A DNA stretch of 30,587 bases from an uncultured Eubacteriales bacterium (GCA_900545865.1 URAN01000031.1:1-30587), one strand, 5' to 3'. Counted from the first letter of the stretch, positions 1 to 7,477 are shown. The notes: generated by a model not told the origin, from the letters alone. Made by a program: numbers and translations.

Positions 1-1
1 T

Positions 2-55
2 AAATTTTTTGAAAAAATTTTCAAAAAACTCTTGACTTTTAATAGTTAGTCACCT
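2..55. repeat. Left copy of a 54-bp perfect terminal inverted repeat
   Basis: These bases are the exact reverse complement of 30534-30587. Similarity stops at base 56. Read leftward on the minus strand, the repeat begins with a Shine-Dalgarno-like AGGTG, then 7 nt, then ATT AAA AGT CAA GAG, and ends in an almost palindromic run of T and A. In both copies the inner boundary lies a few bases past the stop codon of a gene. The sequence continues beyond the window, so its full length and nature are unknown. It could be the end of an insertion sequence, a repeated small gene, or the point where an assembler stopped at a repeat. Confidence 0.9.
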
Positions 56-67
56 ATTTATAATATC

Positions 68-1198
68 TTAATCTCTGTATGTGTCAAACGCATACCACCT
101 ATCTTCGGAAAGAGCATTCATTTCTTTTATAAACGGGATTTTGAGATTGGTTATATCCCTTTTTTTATATAATATTCCGTAATTCATTCTTTCGTTGTCC
201 GAATAAACAAAAACATCTTCATCTTGGTACACATATCCGCCATACAAATTAGGATTGAAATAACCCCGTGAAGTCTTTTTTAATATGCTGTCGGAAATAG
301 TTGTCATACACGCGGCAATTCGATTATAGTCCGATAATTTAGTTTTGTCTTTGACTGTTAAATCATCACTGTCTTGAATCATTCCGTCCGATGTCAAACG
401 TATATTCATATCGGATTCAAATAATTCATCCGAATATTTCATCAGATTTTCCAGCTCAATCAATGATATTTTAAATGTATCCGCTATAACATCACATTTA
501 TTCGGTTCATCTGCGTTTTTGCGTAAGGTAAAGTTATCCCTATATGTTTTTACCGAATCAAAATCTATTATCGGAATGTTTATATACCCCTCATTTCCGT
601 TTTCAAAGCCTTGTTCTCTCCCCCAAATATAACCTTTGGGTTGTTCAAACATCCTGTCAAGCAAAACAGCAAATTCATTCCCTTTCAACTCACGTTTTCC
701 GTCGGATGAATAAAATGTATCATTTTTGTACAACAACCCATTTTTCTCTGCCGTTATCATTCCGTCTGTCAGGGAGATGTCTTTATTCTTTTCAATACAC
801 CTTATCATAAATGTTACCGATTCGTCAAGTGTGATTCCCTCATTCGGTTTAAACTCTTGTTCAGCCACTCCGTTTGAAATATATTCATTACTCATAAAAA
901 TATATCCGCCGCAGATATTATACTGCCAAACATCATTATATACGTTATGATAATAATTCATTTCGCTTGCCGCCTTTGCCATATCTGACGTCACTCCCGC
1001 CAAATGCAAAATTGCTTCAACTGCCTCTGCGCGAGTTATATATTTGTCAGAATTCTCAATCCTGTCAAATATTCCGCAAACATATAACATATCCGTGTCT
1101 GCCGCTTCATTTTGAATCTCATCCGCAAAGGCGGTGATATTTACGCACAGCATTATACTTATACATATTATCAGCAAAAATACAATTTTATTTTTCAT
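68..1198 (-). CDS. Secreted protein with a divergent SLH-like N-terminal region
   Basis: This 376-aa protein begins with a signal peptide: a Lys-rich start, a hydrophobic core and a likely cut after AFA. I chose the ATG at 1198 because a GGAG site lies 10 nt upstream; an earlier in-frame ATG at 1219 has no such site. After the signal peptide, a segment with YITRAEAVEAIL and a later GYIFMSNEYI...FKPNEGITLDES stretch resemble S-layer-homology repeats, which bind secondary cell-wall polymers in Clostridia. The C-terminal 200 residues match nothing I recognise. It is the last of four minus-strand genes that appear to share the promoter at 3817-3845, and it follows the immunity-like gene by 42 nt. 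Cell-surface location is likely; function is unknown. Confidence 0.6.
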   Translation of the reverse strand: MKNKIVFLLIICISIMLCVNITAFADEIQNEAADTDMLYVCGIFDRIENSDKYITRAEAVEAILHLAGVTSDMAKAASEMNYYHNVYNDVWQYNICGGYIFMSNEYISNGVAEQEFKPNEGITLDESVTFMIRCIEKNKDISLTDGMITAEKNGLLYKNDTFYSSDGKRELKGNEFAVLLDRMFEQPKGYIWGREQGFENGNEGYINIPIIDFDSVKTYRDNFTLRKNADEPNKCDVIADTFKISLIELENLMKYSDELFESDMNIRLTSDGMIQDSDDLTVKDKTKLSDYNRIAACMTTISDSILKKTSRGYFNPNLYGGYVYQDEDVFVYSDNERMNYGILYKKRDITNLKIPFIKEMNALSEDRWYAFDTYRD

Positions 1199-1240
1199 TT
1201 GTATTATCACTCCGTTCATTATTATTGATTAATGTATCGT

Positions 1241-1825
1241 CTATTCTTCAAACGAAGAATTTGTATTGATGTATAACACTTCACCGTTCTGTTTATTTAA
1301 AACTACCGTCGGTATATAAAATTTATCTCCGGCGCTCCAACCTCTGTTTTCATCTTTGTATTTGAACATTTGACAAACTCTCCAGCTCTTGCAACGCTCA
1401 TCAAACTTTGCCGTTAAATAATAAACTTTATCATCTGTTTCATATTCTAAAGATTTTTCCGCATACCTTTCCAATATTATCTTTCCGATTGCCAATGCTG
1501 TTTGTTCATCGGGAATAACCCCATCTTTTTTTAGTTGCGTCTTATCGGAAACCGAAATATTTTTATTGTTTATATCCAATATCGCCGCATTTTCCTCATC
1601 ATTCCAGCTTATCGGAATCTTCAGGTCATCACAAAAACTTCTGAGCGGAACATATATTCTGTCGTCTTTTAAGTATATGGGATATTTCGGTTCGACAGAC
1701 ACATTCCCTATTTTTATGCTATAATCAACCTTTTCAAACAAGCCGCTATCTGCCGCAAATACTGTGATTATCGAAATAATACTTATAATCAAAACGGTCA
1801 TCATTACAATTTTCTTTATTTTCAT
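1241..1825 (-). CDS. Membrane-targeted immunity-like protein: Cu-amine-oxidase-N-like stalk plus NTF2-fold immunity-like domain
   Basis: This 194-aa protein starts with a hydrophobic signal or anchor segment (about residues 5-24). Next comes a short domain with YPIYLKDDRIYVPLRSF and WNDEENAAIL, the hallmark of the copper-amine-oxidase N-terminal (stalk-like) beta domain common on clostridial surfaces. The remaining 85 residues, from DEQTALAIGKIILERY to the end, resemble NTF2-fold immunity proteins of polymorphic toxin systems: an AIxIAxxIL helix followed by strands ending in NKQNGEVLYI. The ATG at 1825 is preferred over the GTG at 1834, since AGGTG sits 7 nt upstream inside the last codons of the toxin gene. 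Only 5 nt separate it from the toxin stop, the usual toxin-immunity spacing. The immunity assignment is inference from fold resemblance and position. Confidence 0.6.
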   Translation of the reverse strand: MKIKKIVMMTVLIISIISIITVFAADSGLFEKVDYSIKIGNVSVEPKYPIYLKDDRIYVPLRSFCDDLKIPISWNDEENAAILDINNKNISVSDKTQLKKDGVIPDEQTALAIGKIILERYAEKSLEYETDDKVYYLTAKFDERCKSWRVCQMFKYKDENRGWSAGDKFYIPTVVLNKQNGEVLYINTNSSFEE

Positions 1826-1830
1826 ATTTA

Positions 1831-2787
1831 TCACCTAAACTTCTCCAATTCTTTTATTGTATCAGATAAACTATCCGGATTATTTCGCCTTGCATTAACA
1901 TAATCCTGTGCCGTTCCTTTTTTGAAATTGCTCTGCAATAGCCCCCACAAAAGCGTATTCCTCATATGTTGATATATTTGAATGCGTGAATCAACCAACA
2001 TATTAGAACTTATTAACTCACCCGAATAGTTACCACTATTCGCAACATATAGGCTCATTTTTCCACTTGGTGTAATTACATAATAATCAATATTATTTTT
2101 ATCAGACCAATACGCATCTGACATTTCATCATCCCCAGAAGCAGTGTTTCCTGTAGACGAAAATCCTTCTTTTAAATTCTCTGTATCAGCATCATAAGCG
2201 CCATGAGTATGAGTTACCGCGACAGGTGTTCCGTATGTTCCATCCCATGAAATTGAAAAACTAATAGAGCGTTCCTCATGTGATTCTAAGTCATTTCTTG
2301 GTACATCATAGAAATAATATACTCTACCATCTTCTTCCTCAATTTCGAAAATATAAGACGCAAACTCTTCTTCTACATCTATTGACTTTTGTCCAATATA
2401 AAAGCCAAAATCCTTTGCAGCTTTATCACGTGTAGAAAAATATTCCCACGGTTTCATTCCGCTTGGGTCGATGAATGTAACGGGGTTATTGTTACAGAAT
2501 GCGTACCAATTTGAACCGTCCTTAATCGGGTCTTCGCTGATAAAACGGCCGATGCTCGGGTCGTAATATCTCGCCCTTAAATATATCAGTCCCGTTTCTC
2601 GGTCAAGATACTCACCGTTATATCCGAACGAATTTGAATCATCTGTATTATCCGAATTTTCGTTTCCGAATGCGTCATATGTATAACTTATTGTGCTGTT
2701 GTCCGCCGTATCTGTTTCGCTTATAAGCCTGCCGTTTTTGTCATATACAAAATTTTGTACTCTGCCCCCGTTTTTGAAAGGTCGCAA
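1831..2787 (-). CDS. Orphan RHS toxin tip: RHS core end plus DUF4329 (JAB-like) domain, N-terminally incomplete
   Basis: The frame encodes the end of an RHS repeat protein. YD repeats (FVYDKNGRLISETDT, YTYDAFGN) are followed at about residues 55-110 by the RHS-associated core (GLIYLRARYYDPSIGRF, then NPVTFIDPSG), after which toxin domains normally begin. The following 140 residues resemble DUF4329, a JAB/MPN-like presumed metallopeptidase: HTHG at 193-196, then FS and a GDD motif at 218-220, candidates for the two His and one Asp that bind metal. No normal start codon or ribosome site exists; the only start in frame is a TTG at 2787 without a Shine-Dalgarno. The frame overlaps the 3' end of the upstream SLH gene by 67 nt, out of phase. 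It is therefore a displaced tip, a frameshifted fusion, or a pseudogene remnant. A complete RHS protein is ten times longer. Confidence 0.75.
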   Translation of the reverse strand: MRPFKNGGRVQNFVYDKNGRLISETDTADNSTISYTYDAFGNENSDNTDDSNSFGYNGEYLDRETGLIYLRARYYDPSIGRFISEDPIKDGSNWYAFCNNNPVTFIDPSGMKPWEYFSTRDKAAKDFGFYIGQKSIDVEEEFASYIFEIEEEDGRVYYFYDVPRNDLESHEERSISFSISWDGTYGTPVAVTHTHGAYDADTENLKEGFSSTGNTASGDDEMSDAYWSDKNNIDYYVITPSGKMSLYVANSGNYSGELISSNMLVDSRIQIYQHMRNTLLWGLLQSNFKKGTAQDYVNARRNNPDSLSDTIKELEKFR

Positions 2788-3746
2788 AGCATAACATTTT
2801 CTTTATCGAGCCAAATGTTATATACGATTTGGATTGCCTGTCCGTAAGTTATCGGTGTGTCGAGTTTTTCAAAAAATTCGGTTTTGTTGCCCATTCCGCC
2901 GCATAAATCAAAATATGTGACAAGCGCGGTATAGCGGTCGGGATATTCACCGCGACCGTATTGTTCGAGGTCGGCGGCACAGATGCACGCCTTATAAAAT
3001 TCGAGTATCGATATATTATTATCGGGTCGGAATGTACCGTCCTCATAGCCGTTAAATATGCCGAGTTTCTGTAATGCGCCGATTGCGCCCGATGCCGCGG
3101 TACCGGCGGTAACATCAACAAAATCGGGTGCATAATCCGACAGCTTTGAAATTTCATCGGCTTTAACGGCGGCAATAGTCATTGCCGCTTCGGCACGGGT
3201 CAGCGTTCGGCTCATATTTTCAGCCGAATATTCGGTTGTGACAAACATTCCCGAATCCTTAACGGCGTTATATGCCGCCAACCACGTTTTGTCACAAACA
3301 TACCTTTTTGCAAGCCGCAGTATTTCGTCCGCTTTTGCTCTCGTCAATAACGAGTTTGACGGAAGATTTCTTTCGTCCTCGGTTTCGCCGAACAGAGCCT
3401 TATACGCAATTGCATAACCTGTCGGATAGTTGCCGAGCTGCATTATTTTATCCTTGTCATCCGAAAGAGCGTTTATAAGCATTGCCTTTGCATCGATATA
3501 GCGCATTTCGCCGTTCGTATTTAAATCGGCAATGTTGTCAAACACGCCAACGTTTTTGAGATATTCGTCCGTGTTTTGCGCCGAGCCGCCGTCAACGTGC
3601 TTTTCACGCAGGACATCGGCAAGTTCGGTACAAAATGTTTCATAGCCTATGTTTTCGTTCGTGCCTTCGGCAAAAGCCGCCGCAGATATAAATATCATAC
3701 ACGAAACAACCGCCGCCGTAATTGATAAAATTCTTCTCTTTTTCAT
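2721..3746 (-). CDS. SLH-domain surface protein whose 3' end runs into RHS sequence out of frame
   Basis: The 341-aa product has a signal peptide (likely cut after AFA, residue 26) and SLH repeats. The clearest is near residue 225, with ALQKLGIFNGYEDGTFRPDN followed by SILEFYKACI; weaker ones cover residues 40-115 and 165-215. SLH repeats anchor proteins to pyruvylated wall polymers. The last 15 or so residues, from GAEYK onward, are translated from DNA that encodes RHS YD-repeat sequence in another frame, so the natural C terminus has been lost. The phase change lies near a run of five A, one C and five G (about 2765-2776). One indel there would fuse the SLH protein to the RHS tip. The promoter is the sigma-A site at 3817-3845 inside the 256-bp repeat. 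Confidence 0.75.
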   Translation of the reverse strand: MKKRRILSITAAVVSCMIFISAAAFAEGTNENIGYETFCTELADVLREKHVDGGSAQNTDEYLKNVGVFDNIADLNTNGEMRYIDAKAMLINALSDDKDKIMQLGNYPTGYAIAYKALFGETEDERNLPSNSLLTRAKADEILRLAKRYVCDKTWLAAYNAVKDSGMFVTTEYSAENMSRTLTRAEAAMTIAAVKADEISKLSDYAPDFVDVTAGTAASGAIGALQKLGIFNGYEDGTFRPDNNISILEFYKACICAADLEQYGRGEYPDRYTALVTYFDLCGGMGNKTEFFEKLDTPITYGQAIQIVYNIWLDKENVMLCDLSKTGAEYKILYMTKTAGL

Positions 3747-3816
3747 AGTTATTCTCCTATTCTGTGTTTTGTAACAAATTCGGCGTAATTTTCTTATCGA
3801 CCGATTTTATAAGTCC

Positions 3817-3845
3817 ATAATAACATATATTTACCAATTTGTAAA
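3817..3845 (-). promoter_or_regulatory. Sigma-A promoter for the SLH/RHS/immunity genes
   Basis: On the minus strand, TTTACA (3845-3840), a 17-nt spacer and TATTAT (3822-3817) form a near-consensus promoter about 70 nt before the SLH gene start at 3746. The identical promoter occurs in the second repeat copy. Confidence 0.75.
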
Positions 3846-3877
3846 GAGGTTTTTGAAGTTACAGCACAATAATTTTT

Positions 3878-3904
3878 CGGGACGTCCGGGAGTCCGTCCC
3901 CTAC
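3878..3904. repeat. REP-like GC-rich palindrome
   Basis: A short imperfect inverted repeat of the GGGACG...CGTCCC type followed by CTAC, inside repeat copy 1. The same element is in copy 2 (5623-5649), and a related one lies at 10779-10806. Such GC-rich palindromes dispersed in AT-rich intergenic DNA resemble REP/MITE-type elements of gut Clostridia. Confidence 0.5.
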
Positions 3905-3961
3905 ATTATAAAACGTATCGCAATTTCAAAAATCCTCTGTTTTAATCCGATAAAACTGTTC

Positions 3962-4004
3962 TTTCACCAAACGCCCGGGGAAAATCCTCGGGCGTTTGGT
4001 GAAA
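3962..4004 (-). terminator. Strong hairpin after the 487-aa SLH gene (repeat copy 1)
   Basis: A perfect 16-bp stem (TTTCACCAAACGCCCG and its complement) with an 11-nt loop starts 27 nt after the stop codon at 4031. The U tract is weak (GAACAGTTTT), so it may act as a 3' stabiliser as well as a terminator. Confidence 0.7.
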
Positions 4005-4030
4005 TCTATTAAAGGGGAAACTCGATAGCA

Positions 4031-5494
4031 TTAATTATTTGTTTTGGCTAAATCCGTCGCGCGGCAGATAAGCGCCGCCGTTTCGGCACGCGTAACATTA
4101 TCGTTTATATTCAGCTTGCCGTCATAGCCAAGGACAAGCTTGTTCTCTATTGCATACGCAATATATTTTTCATTGCCGCTCGCAATATCCGCTCCGTCGG
4201 TGAAATTCTTTTGAATAACAGAGGTATCAACTTTTGACACATCCGCGCCGACAGCCTTTACCAAATCAACGATAATTTCTTCTCTCTTGCCGAAAGCGGC
4301 ATCGGTCAGCACGGAATTATATCCGAATTGGCGCTTTAATAACAGGGCGAGCTGTTCGTGCGTCACCGAATCGTCTGCGCCGAAATATCCGTTGCCGTAG
4401 CCGAGTATAACGTCTTTATTCGCAAGCTCGGTAACATAGTCATACGCCCAATGCGTTTGGGGTACGTCCTCAAACACTTTATCGGCTTTTGGAGTATCGT
4501 CCGCCGGGGCGGTCGGCTCGGTCTTTGTCTCGTCCTTTTTGTCCGCATCGGTGTTTTTGTCCGAGTCGGAAGCCTTGTTTTCATCTTTAGTATTATCTAT
4601 ATCTTTTTGATCGTCTTTGTTCGTGTTTTTGTCTTCCGGGGTTTTGTCTTTGTCCTCGGTTTTACCGGTTGTCTTATCGTTATCTTTAACTTCGGAATCA
4701 TCTTTATTTGATTCTTGCTCTTTTACTTTATCAGCCAAGCTGTTGGTTTTGTCCTCATCTTTTTCATCATCGGTTTGAGGAAGCTTTGACTTATCGGACG
4801 GATGATAATATTCATATTCATCACCGTCTATGCTATAGGAGTATCTCACATCATCTTTAAATGAATCGGATTTATTATTTTCATTGTATACAACTCTTTC
4901 TCTTTGGCGTATGTCCGAATATTCGGCAATGCTGTACGCCTTTCCTATTTCAAAATCAAATTCGGGGTCGTTGGTGATATTATAATACCTCTTTCCTTCA
5001 CAATACTTATACGGAATTAAATAATCACCGTCATCGCACACGAGATAATATGCATATAACCATACCGAATCATGCAAAAACATACTGTAAATTTCGGTCG
5101 GTTCACTCAACCCGTTCTTTTGCGCATATTCTTTTGCTTCGTTTTTGTCAAATAATCTTATATATCTAATTATAGACGAAGAATCATCGGATACTTCTCT
5201 TAACTCCATTACGCATTCATTGTCTTCAAATCCGATAGCGTATACATTATCCGTTGTCAGAGAAGGCAATAAAATCATATACGAACCCGAGGTTTCGGTT
5301 CTTTTTACATTACCCGCGTTTACAAAATCGTTTACCTCCCAAAAAATTATATTTTCTACATCAATATCGGACCAATCAAGACCGGGCTCTGCTTTTATTC
5401 TTGTTAAGTATTCATCAGTGGGGATTCTTTCGGCAAGTACGGCGGTTGAGTTCAAAATAAACAACAATGATAGTACCAAACATAATTTTTTCAT
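4031..5494 (-). CDS. SLH-anchored surface protein with long charged linker
   Basis: This 487-aa protein has three parts. A signal peptide is followed by an N-terminal domain of about 200 residues that I do not recognise. Then comes a roughly 100-residue linker made almost only of Asp, Glu, Lys, Asn and Thr (about residues 230-335). The C terminus holds SLH repeats: VFEDVPQTHWAYDYVTELA with GYGNGYFGADDSVTHEQLALLL, and a second ending NINDNVTRAETAALI. The design fits a domain held off the wall by a flexible spacer and anchored through SLH repeats. AAGGAG lies 8 nt before the ATG. It has its own promoter (5562-5590) and terminator (3962-4004), both within the two copies of the 256-bp repeat, so it forms a self-contained unit. 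Confidence 0.85.
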   Translation of the reverse strand: MKKLCLVLSLLFILNSTAVLAERIPTDEYLTRIKAEPGLDWSDIDVENIIFWEVNDFVNAGNVKRTETSGSYMILLPSLTTDNVYAIGFEDNECVMELREVSDDSSSIIRYIRLFDKNEAKEYAQKNGLSEPTEIYSMFLHDSVWLYAYYLVCDDGDYLIPYKYCEGKRYYNITNDPEFDFEIGKAYSIAEYSDIRQRERVVYNENNKSDSFKDDVRYSYSIDGDEYEYYHPSDKSKLPQTDDEKDEDKTNSLADKVKEQESNKDDSEVKDNDKTTGKTEDKDKTPEDKNTNKDDQKDIDNTKDENKASDSDKNTDADKKDETKTEPTAPADDTPKADKVFEDVPQTHWAYDYVTELANKDVILGYGNGYFGADDSVTHEQLALLLKRQFGYNSVLTDAAFGKREEIIVDLVKAVGADVSKVDTSVIQKNFTDGADIASGNEKYIAYAIENKLVLGYDGKLNINDNVTRAETAALICRATDLAKTNN

Positions 5495-5561
5495 AATTAT
5501 AACTCCTTAATATTTTTAATAAATTTGGCGTAATTTTCTTATCGACCGATTTTATAAGTCC

Positions 5562-5590
5562 ATAATAACATATATTTACCAATTTGTAAA
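5562..5590 (-). promoter_or_regulatory. Sigma-A promoter for the 487-aa SLH gene
   Basis: TTTACA (5590-5585), a 17-nt spacer and TATTAT (5567-5562) on the minus strand. It is identical to the promoter at 3817-3845 and lies about 70 nt before the start at 5494, so the two SLH units should be driven with equal strength. Confidence 0.75.
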
Positions 5591-5622
5591 GAGGTTTTTG
5601 AAGTTACAGCACAATAATTTTT

Positions 5623-5649
5623 CGGGACGTCCGGGAGTCCGTCCCCTAC
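5623..5649. repeat. REP-like GC-rich palindrome, second copy
   Basis: Same element as 3878-3904, carried in the second copy of the 256-bp repeat. Confidence 0.5.
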
Positions 5650-5706
5650 ATTATAAAACGTATCGCAATTTCAAAAATCCTCTGTTTTAATCCGATAAAA
5701 CTGTTC

Positions 5707-5749
5707 TTTCACCAAACGCCCGGGGAAAATCCTCGGGCGTTTGGTGAAA
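5707..5749 (-). terminator. Strong hairpin after the 231-aa SLH gene (repeat copy 2)
   Basis: Identical 16-bp perfect stem to that at 3962-4004, beginning 27 nt past the stop codon at 5776. Confidence 0.7.
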
Positions 5750-5775
5750 TCTATTAAAGGGGAAACTCGATAGCA

Positions 5776-6471
5776 TTAATTAAACGGGTCGGCTATATTT
5801 TTTTGTTTTAATCGCAAGCCGTCATACATCTTTCCGTCAGTCTGTGACCGTTCCGATGATTGGCTGACCACCACTACTCCGTTATCATCTATTCGGGTCG
5901 AGTATATTTCAAGATATGCATTCAAAATTTTTAAGAGTTTGTCTTTGGTTATGGATACATCCGAAATATCTCCCGTTTCTTCGGTGAGCAAGAGTATTTT
6001 TGCCGCCTCGCAATAGCCTATGGGATATCCGCCGCACTTATCCGCAAGCCAATCATATCCGGCTGTTGACAAAAGCATTTTTACCGCTTCGATTTCGGTA
6101 ATATTATCGTTCGGTCTGAAATTTGAATTTTCATCGCCGTTTATCCAACCGTTGTTTTTCGCCATTACTATCCATATATAATTCTCTGTATCATTTGATA
6201 CATCCGCATACGTTTCTTCATACGGCACATACCCGTGCGGCTTGCTGTAACCATATATCCGGGATATTATTTCACACATTTCTCCTCTGGTTACAGTCCC
6301 GTCCGAATTGAATGTTTGGCTTTCGTTGTTGATAACCCCGAAAGTTTCAAACCGTTTTTCCGATTCTTCCGTACTTCTTCCGATATAGTTCGCCGCGGAA
6401 ACGCAGGTGCTTACCGTCAAAAGTGTTAATGCCGTACACAGACCGATTAATTTAATATTTAACTTACGCAT
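5776..6471 (-). CDS. Small SLH-domain secreted protein
   Basis: This 231-aa protein has a signal peptide (likely cut after VSA near residue 26) and SLH-like repeats: FGVINNESQTFNSDGTVTRGEMCEII, and NNGWINGDENSNFRPNDNITEIEAVKML near residue 115. The remaining 100 residues include a third weak repeat and a polar tail. GGAGG lies 7 nt before the ATG. Only 21 nt separate it from the upstream secreted protein gene (6493-7041), so the two are probably co-transcribed. It has no extra functional domain, so it may serve only as a wall-binding or S-layer component. Confidence 0.75.
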   Translation of the reverse strand: MRKLNIKLIGLCTALTLLTVSTCVSAANYIGRSTEESEKRFETFGVINNESQTFNSDGTVTRGEMCEIISRIYGYSKPHGYVPYEETYADVSNDTENYIWIVMAKNNGWINGDENSNFRPNDNITEIEAVKMLLSTAGYDWLADKCGGYPIGYCEAAKILLLTEETGDISDVSITKDKLLKILNAYLEIYSTRIDDNGVVVVSQSSERSQTDGKMYDGLRLKQKNIADPFN

Positions 6472-6492
6472 AATTGTTTCCTCCGAATCGAA

Positions 6493-7041
6493 TTAGTCTT
6501 GAAATAACTCTATATCCGCATAAGTGCAATTTGAACTTGCCTGCATTGTATATGTGTAATAGTTGTTAGACACAATTCCGTGCAGTTGACCTGTTATGCT
6601 GAACAGTGACCCGTTTTGCACCATTTCAACCGAACCCATATACGCAGTTCCGCTTGTTACATTATTAATTGCTATTTCAGCCCATTCTCCGTCGGGAACA
6701 GTCATATTCGCTGATACGCCTACCTTATAACCTCTGTTTCCCGTAAAACGATACGGTAAAGTATACAGTGCAAAACCTTTTTTTGACATTGAATAATCTT
6801 TGGCGCTTAAATCCCAAATAGGTTTTGTCGCTCTTGCTTTCATTAACATTTCCGCTTGTCGCATACCGGGTTCTGTTTTTACCAATGGAACAGTTTTAAT
6901 ATAATTTCCGTCTTTGTCTGTTTGTACAAAATAAATCGTATCTTCTTCCGCATTTTCACTTGCGAATGCAAACGTGCTGAGAATAGATAACGCTATAATT
7001 GCCGATAATCCTATCGCCATAATTTTTTTAAATTTTTTCAT
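6493..7041 (-). CDS. Small secreted protein of unknown function
   Basis: The product is 182 aa. The ATG at 7041 is preferred because CGGAGGT lies 6 nt upstream and the protein then opens with a classical signal peptide (MKKFKKIMAIGL..., likely cut after AFA). An earlier in-frame ATG at 7098 would add a polar extension before the signal. The mature protein, about 155 residues, looks like an all-beta domain: alternating hydrophobic and polar residues, VSANMTVPDGEWAEIAINN, and many Tyr and Ser. I do not recognise the family. It is the first gene before the small SLH gene. Confidence 0.65.
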   Translation of the reverse strand: MKKFKKIMAIGLSAIIALSILSTFAFASENAEEDTIYFVQTDKDGNYIKTVPLVKTEPGMRQAEMLMKARATKPIWDLSAKDYSMSKKGFALYTLPYRFTGNRGYKVGVSANMTVPDGEWAEIAINNVTSGTAYMGSVEMVQNGSLFSITGQLHGIVSNNYYTYTMQASSNCTYADIELFQD

Positions 7042-7066
7042 ATCATTACCTCCGATTTCTTTACAT

Positions 7067-7092
7067 AGCGATAAAGTTAGATAAATATCGCT
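7067..7092 (-). other. Inverted repeat in the 5' leader of the secreted protein gene
   Basis: AGCGATA, 12 nt, TATCGCT lies just ahead of the ribosome site of the 7041 gene. It could be an operator or an mRNA hairpin. No clear sigma-A promoter was found for this gene in 7093-7150. Confidence 0.35.
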
Positions 7093-7153
7093 TTGCATTA
7101 TTTTGGTATTTTATTGCTAATTTATAAACTTATTTAGCGTTTATAAAAAAGCC

Positions 7154-7182
7154 TTGACATACACCTAAATTTAGTGTAATAT
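7154..7182 (+). promoter_or_regulatory. Consensus sigma-A promoter with palindromic spacer, reading toward agr
   Basis: TTGACA (7154-7159), 17 nt, TAATAT (7177-7182). The spacer and the first base of the -10 hold an imperfect dyad, ACACCTAAATTTAGTGT (7161-7177), a plausible repressor site. It is the only plus-strand promoter I see before 13822. Its transcript would run toward the 3' end of agrD. Confidence 0.7.
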
Positions 7183-7249
7183 AGATGTATTGAGTTCTTT
7201 TTAAAACTTTTATTGCGATTCACCTTGCTTATATGTTTTAGGAGAACTC

Positions 7250-7477
7250 ATTTTTTATCGAAATATTATATGCCGTATCGTCAATGATTATATAAATCAA
7301 AATTTTATAAATTGTTCGGCATCCCCGATAGGTCTTGTATCAAATCATATTTTCAACAAACATAAAATACACGATAAATTTTTAAGGGGTGTGGTACGGC
7401 ATTATACTATAATACCGTACCGCTTTGTTGCTGTTCACGAATACGCTCTATTGTTGCATCCGTTAAAAGTAAAGTAA
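7250..7477 (+). CDS. Candidate 75-codon ORF with an ATT start downstream of the 7154 promoter
   Basis: The reading frame is open for 75 codons after an ATT placed 5 nt downstream of AGGAG (7240-7244), about 60 nt after the predicted transcription start. No ATG, GTG or TTG start is available near the ribosome site. The predicted peptide is basic and aromatic, with no recognised motif. Open length in AT-rich DNA and placement behind a promoter and ribosome site are the only support. A non-coding RNA or a decayed gene is equally possible. Confidence 0.25.
   Translation: MFYRNIICRIVNDYINQNFINCSASPIGLVSNHIFNKHKIHDKFLRGVVRHYTIIPYRFVAVHEYALLLHPLKVK
7393..7421. other. 13-bp hairpin within the candidate 7250 transcript
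   Basis: GGTACGGCATTAT, a 3-nt loop, then its complement with one G-U pair. It has no U tract on either strand, so it is not a standard terminator. It may fold the plus-strand RNA or be an operator. Confidence 0.45.

Larger units (their letters stand above)
3782..4037. repeat. 256-bp perfect direct repeat, copy 1
   Basis: All 256 bases are identical to 5527-5782, in the same orientation, by direct comparison. Each copy spans the last codons of one minus-strand gene, its terminator hairpin, a GC-rich palindrome, and the promoter of the next gene. The two copies flank the 487-aa SLH gene, so recombination between them would delete that gene and leave one intact terminator-promoter unit. Confidence 0.97.
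5527..5782. repeat. 256-bp perfect direct repeat, copy 2
   Basis: Identical to 3782-4037 over its full length. It contains the stop codon and terminator of the 231-aa SLH gene on its right side and the promoter of the 487-aa SLH gene on its left. Identity in non-coding DNA points to recent duplication or ongoing gene conversion. Confidence 0.97.

Noticed and set aside
32..64. A promoter made of TTGACT (32-37) and TATAAT (59-64) at the left end
   Set aside because: The spacer is 21 nt, too long for sigma-A, and no plus-strand gene follows.
4358..4711. A 117-codon plus-strand frame with a hydrophobic product
   Set aside because: It is the complement of the charged linker and SLH part of the 487-aa gene; its hydrophobic bias reflects Asp/Lys codons read backwards.
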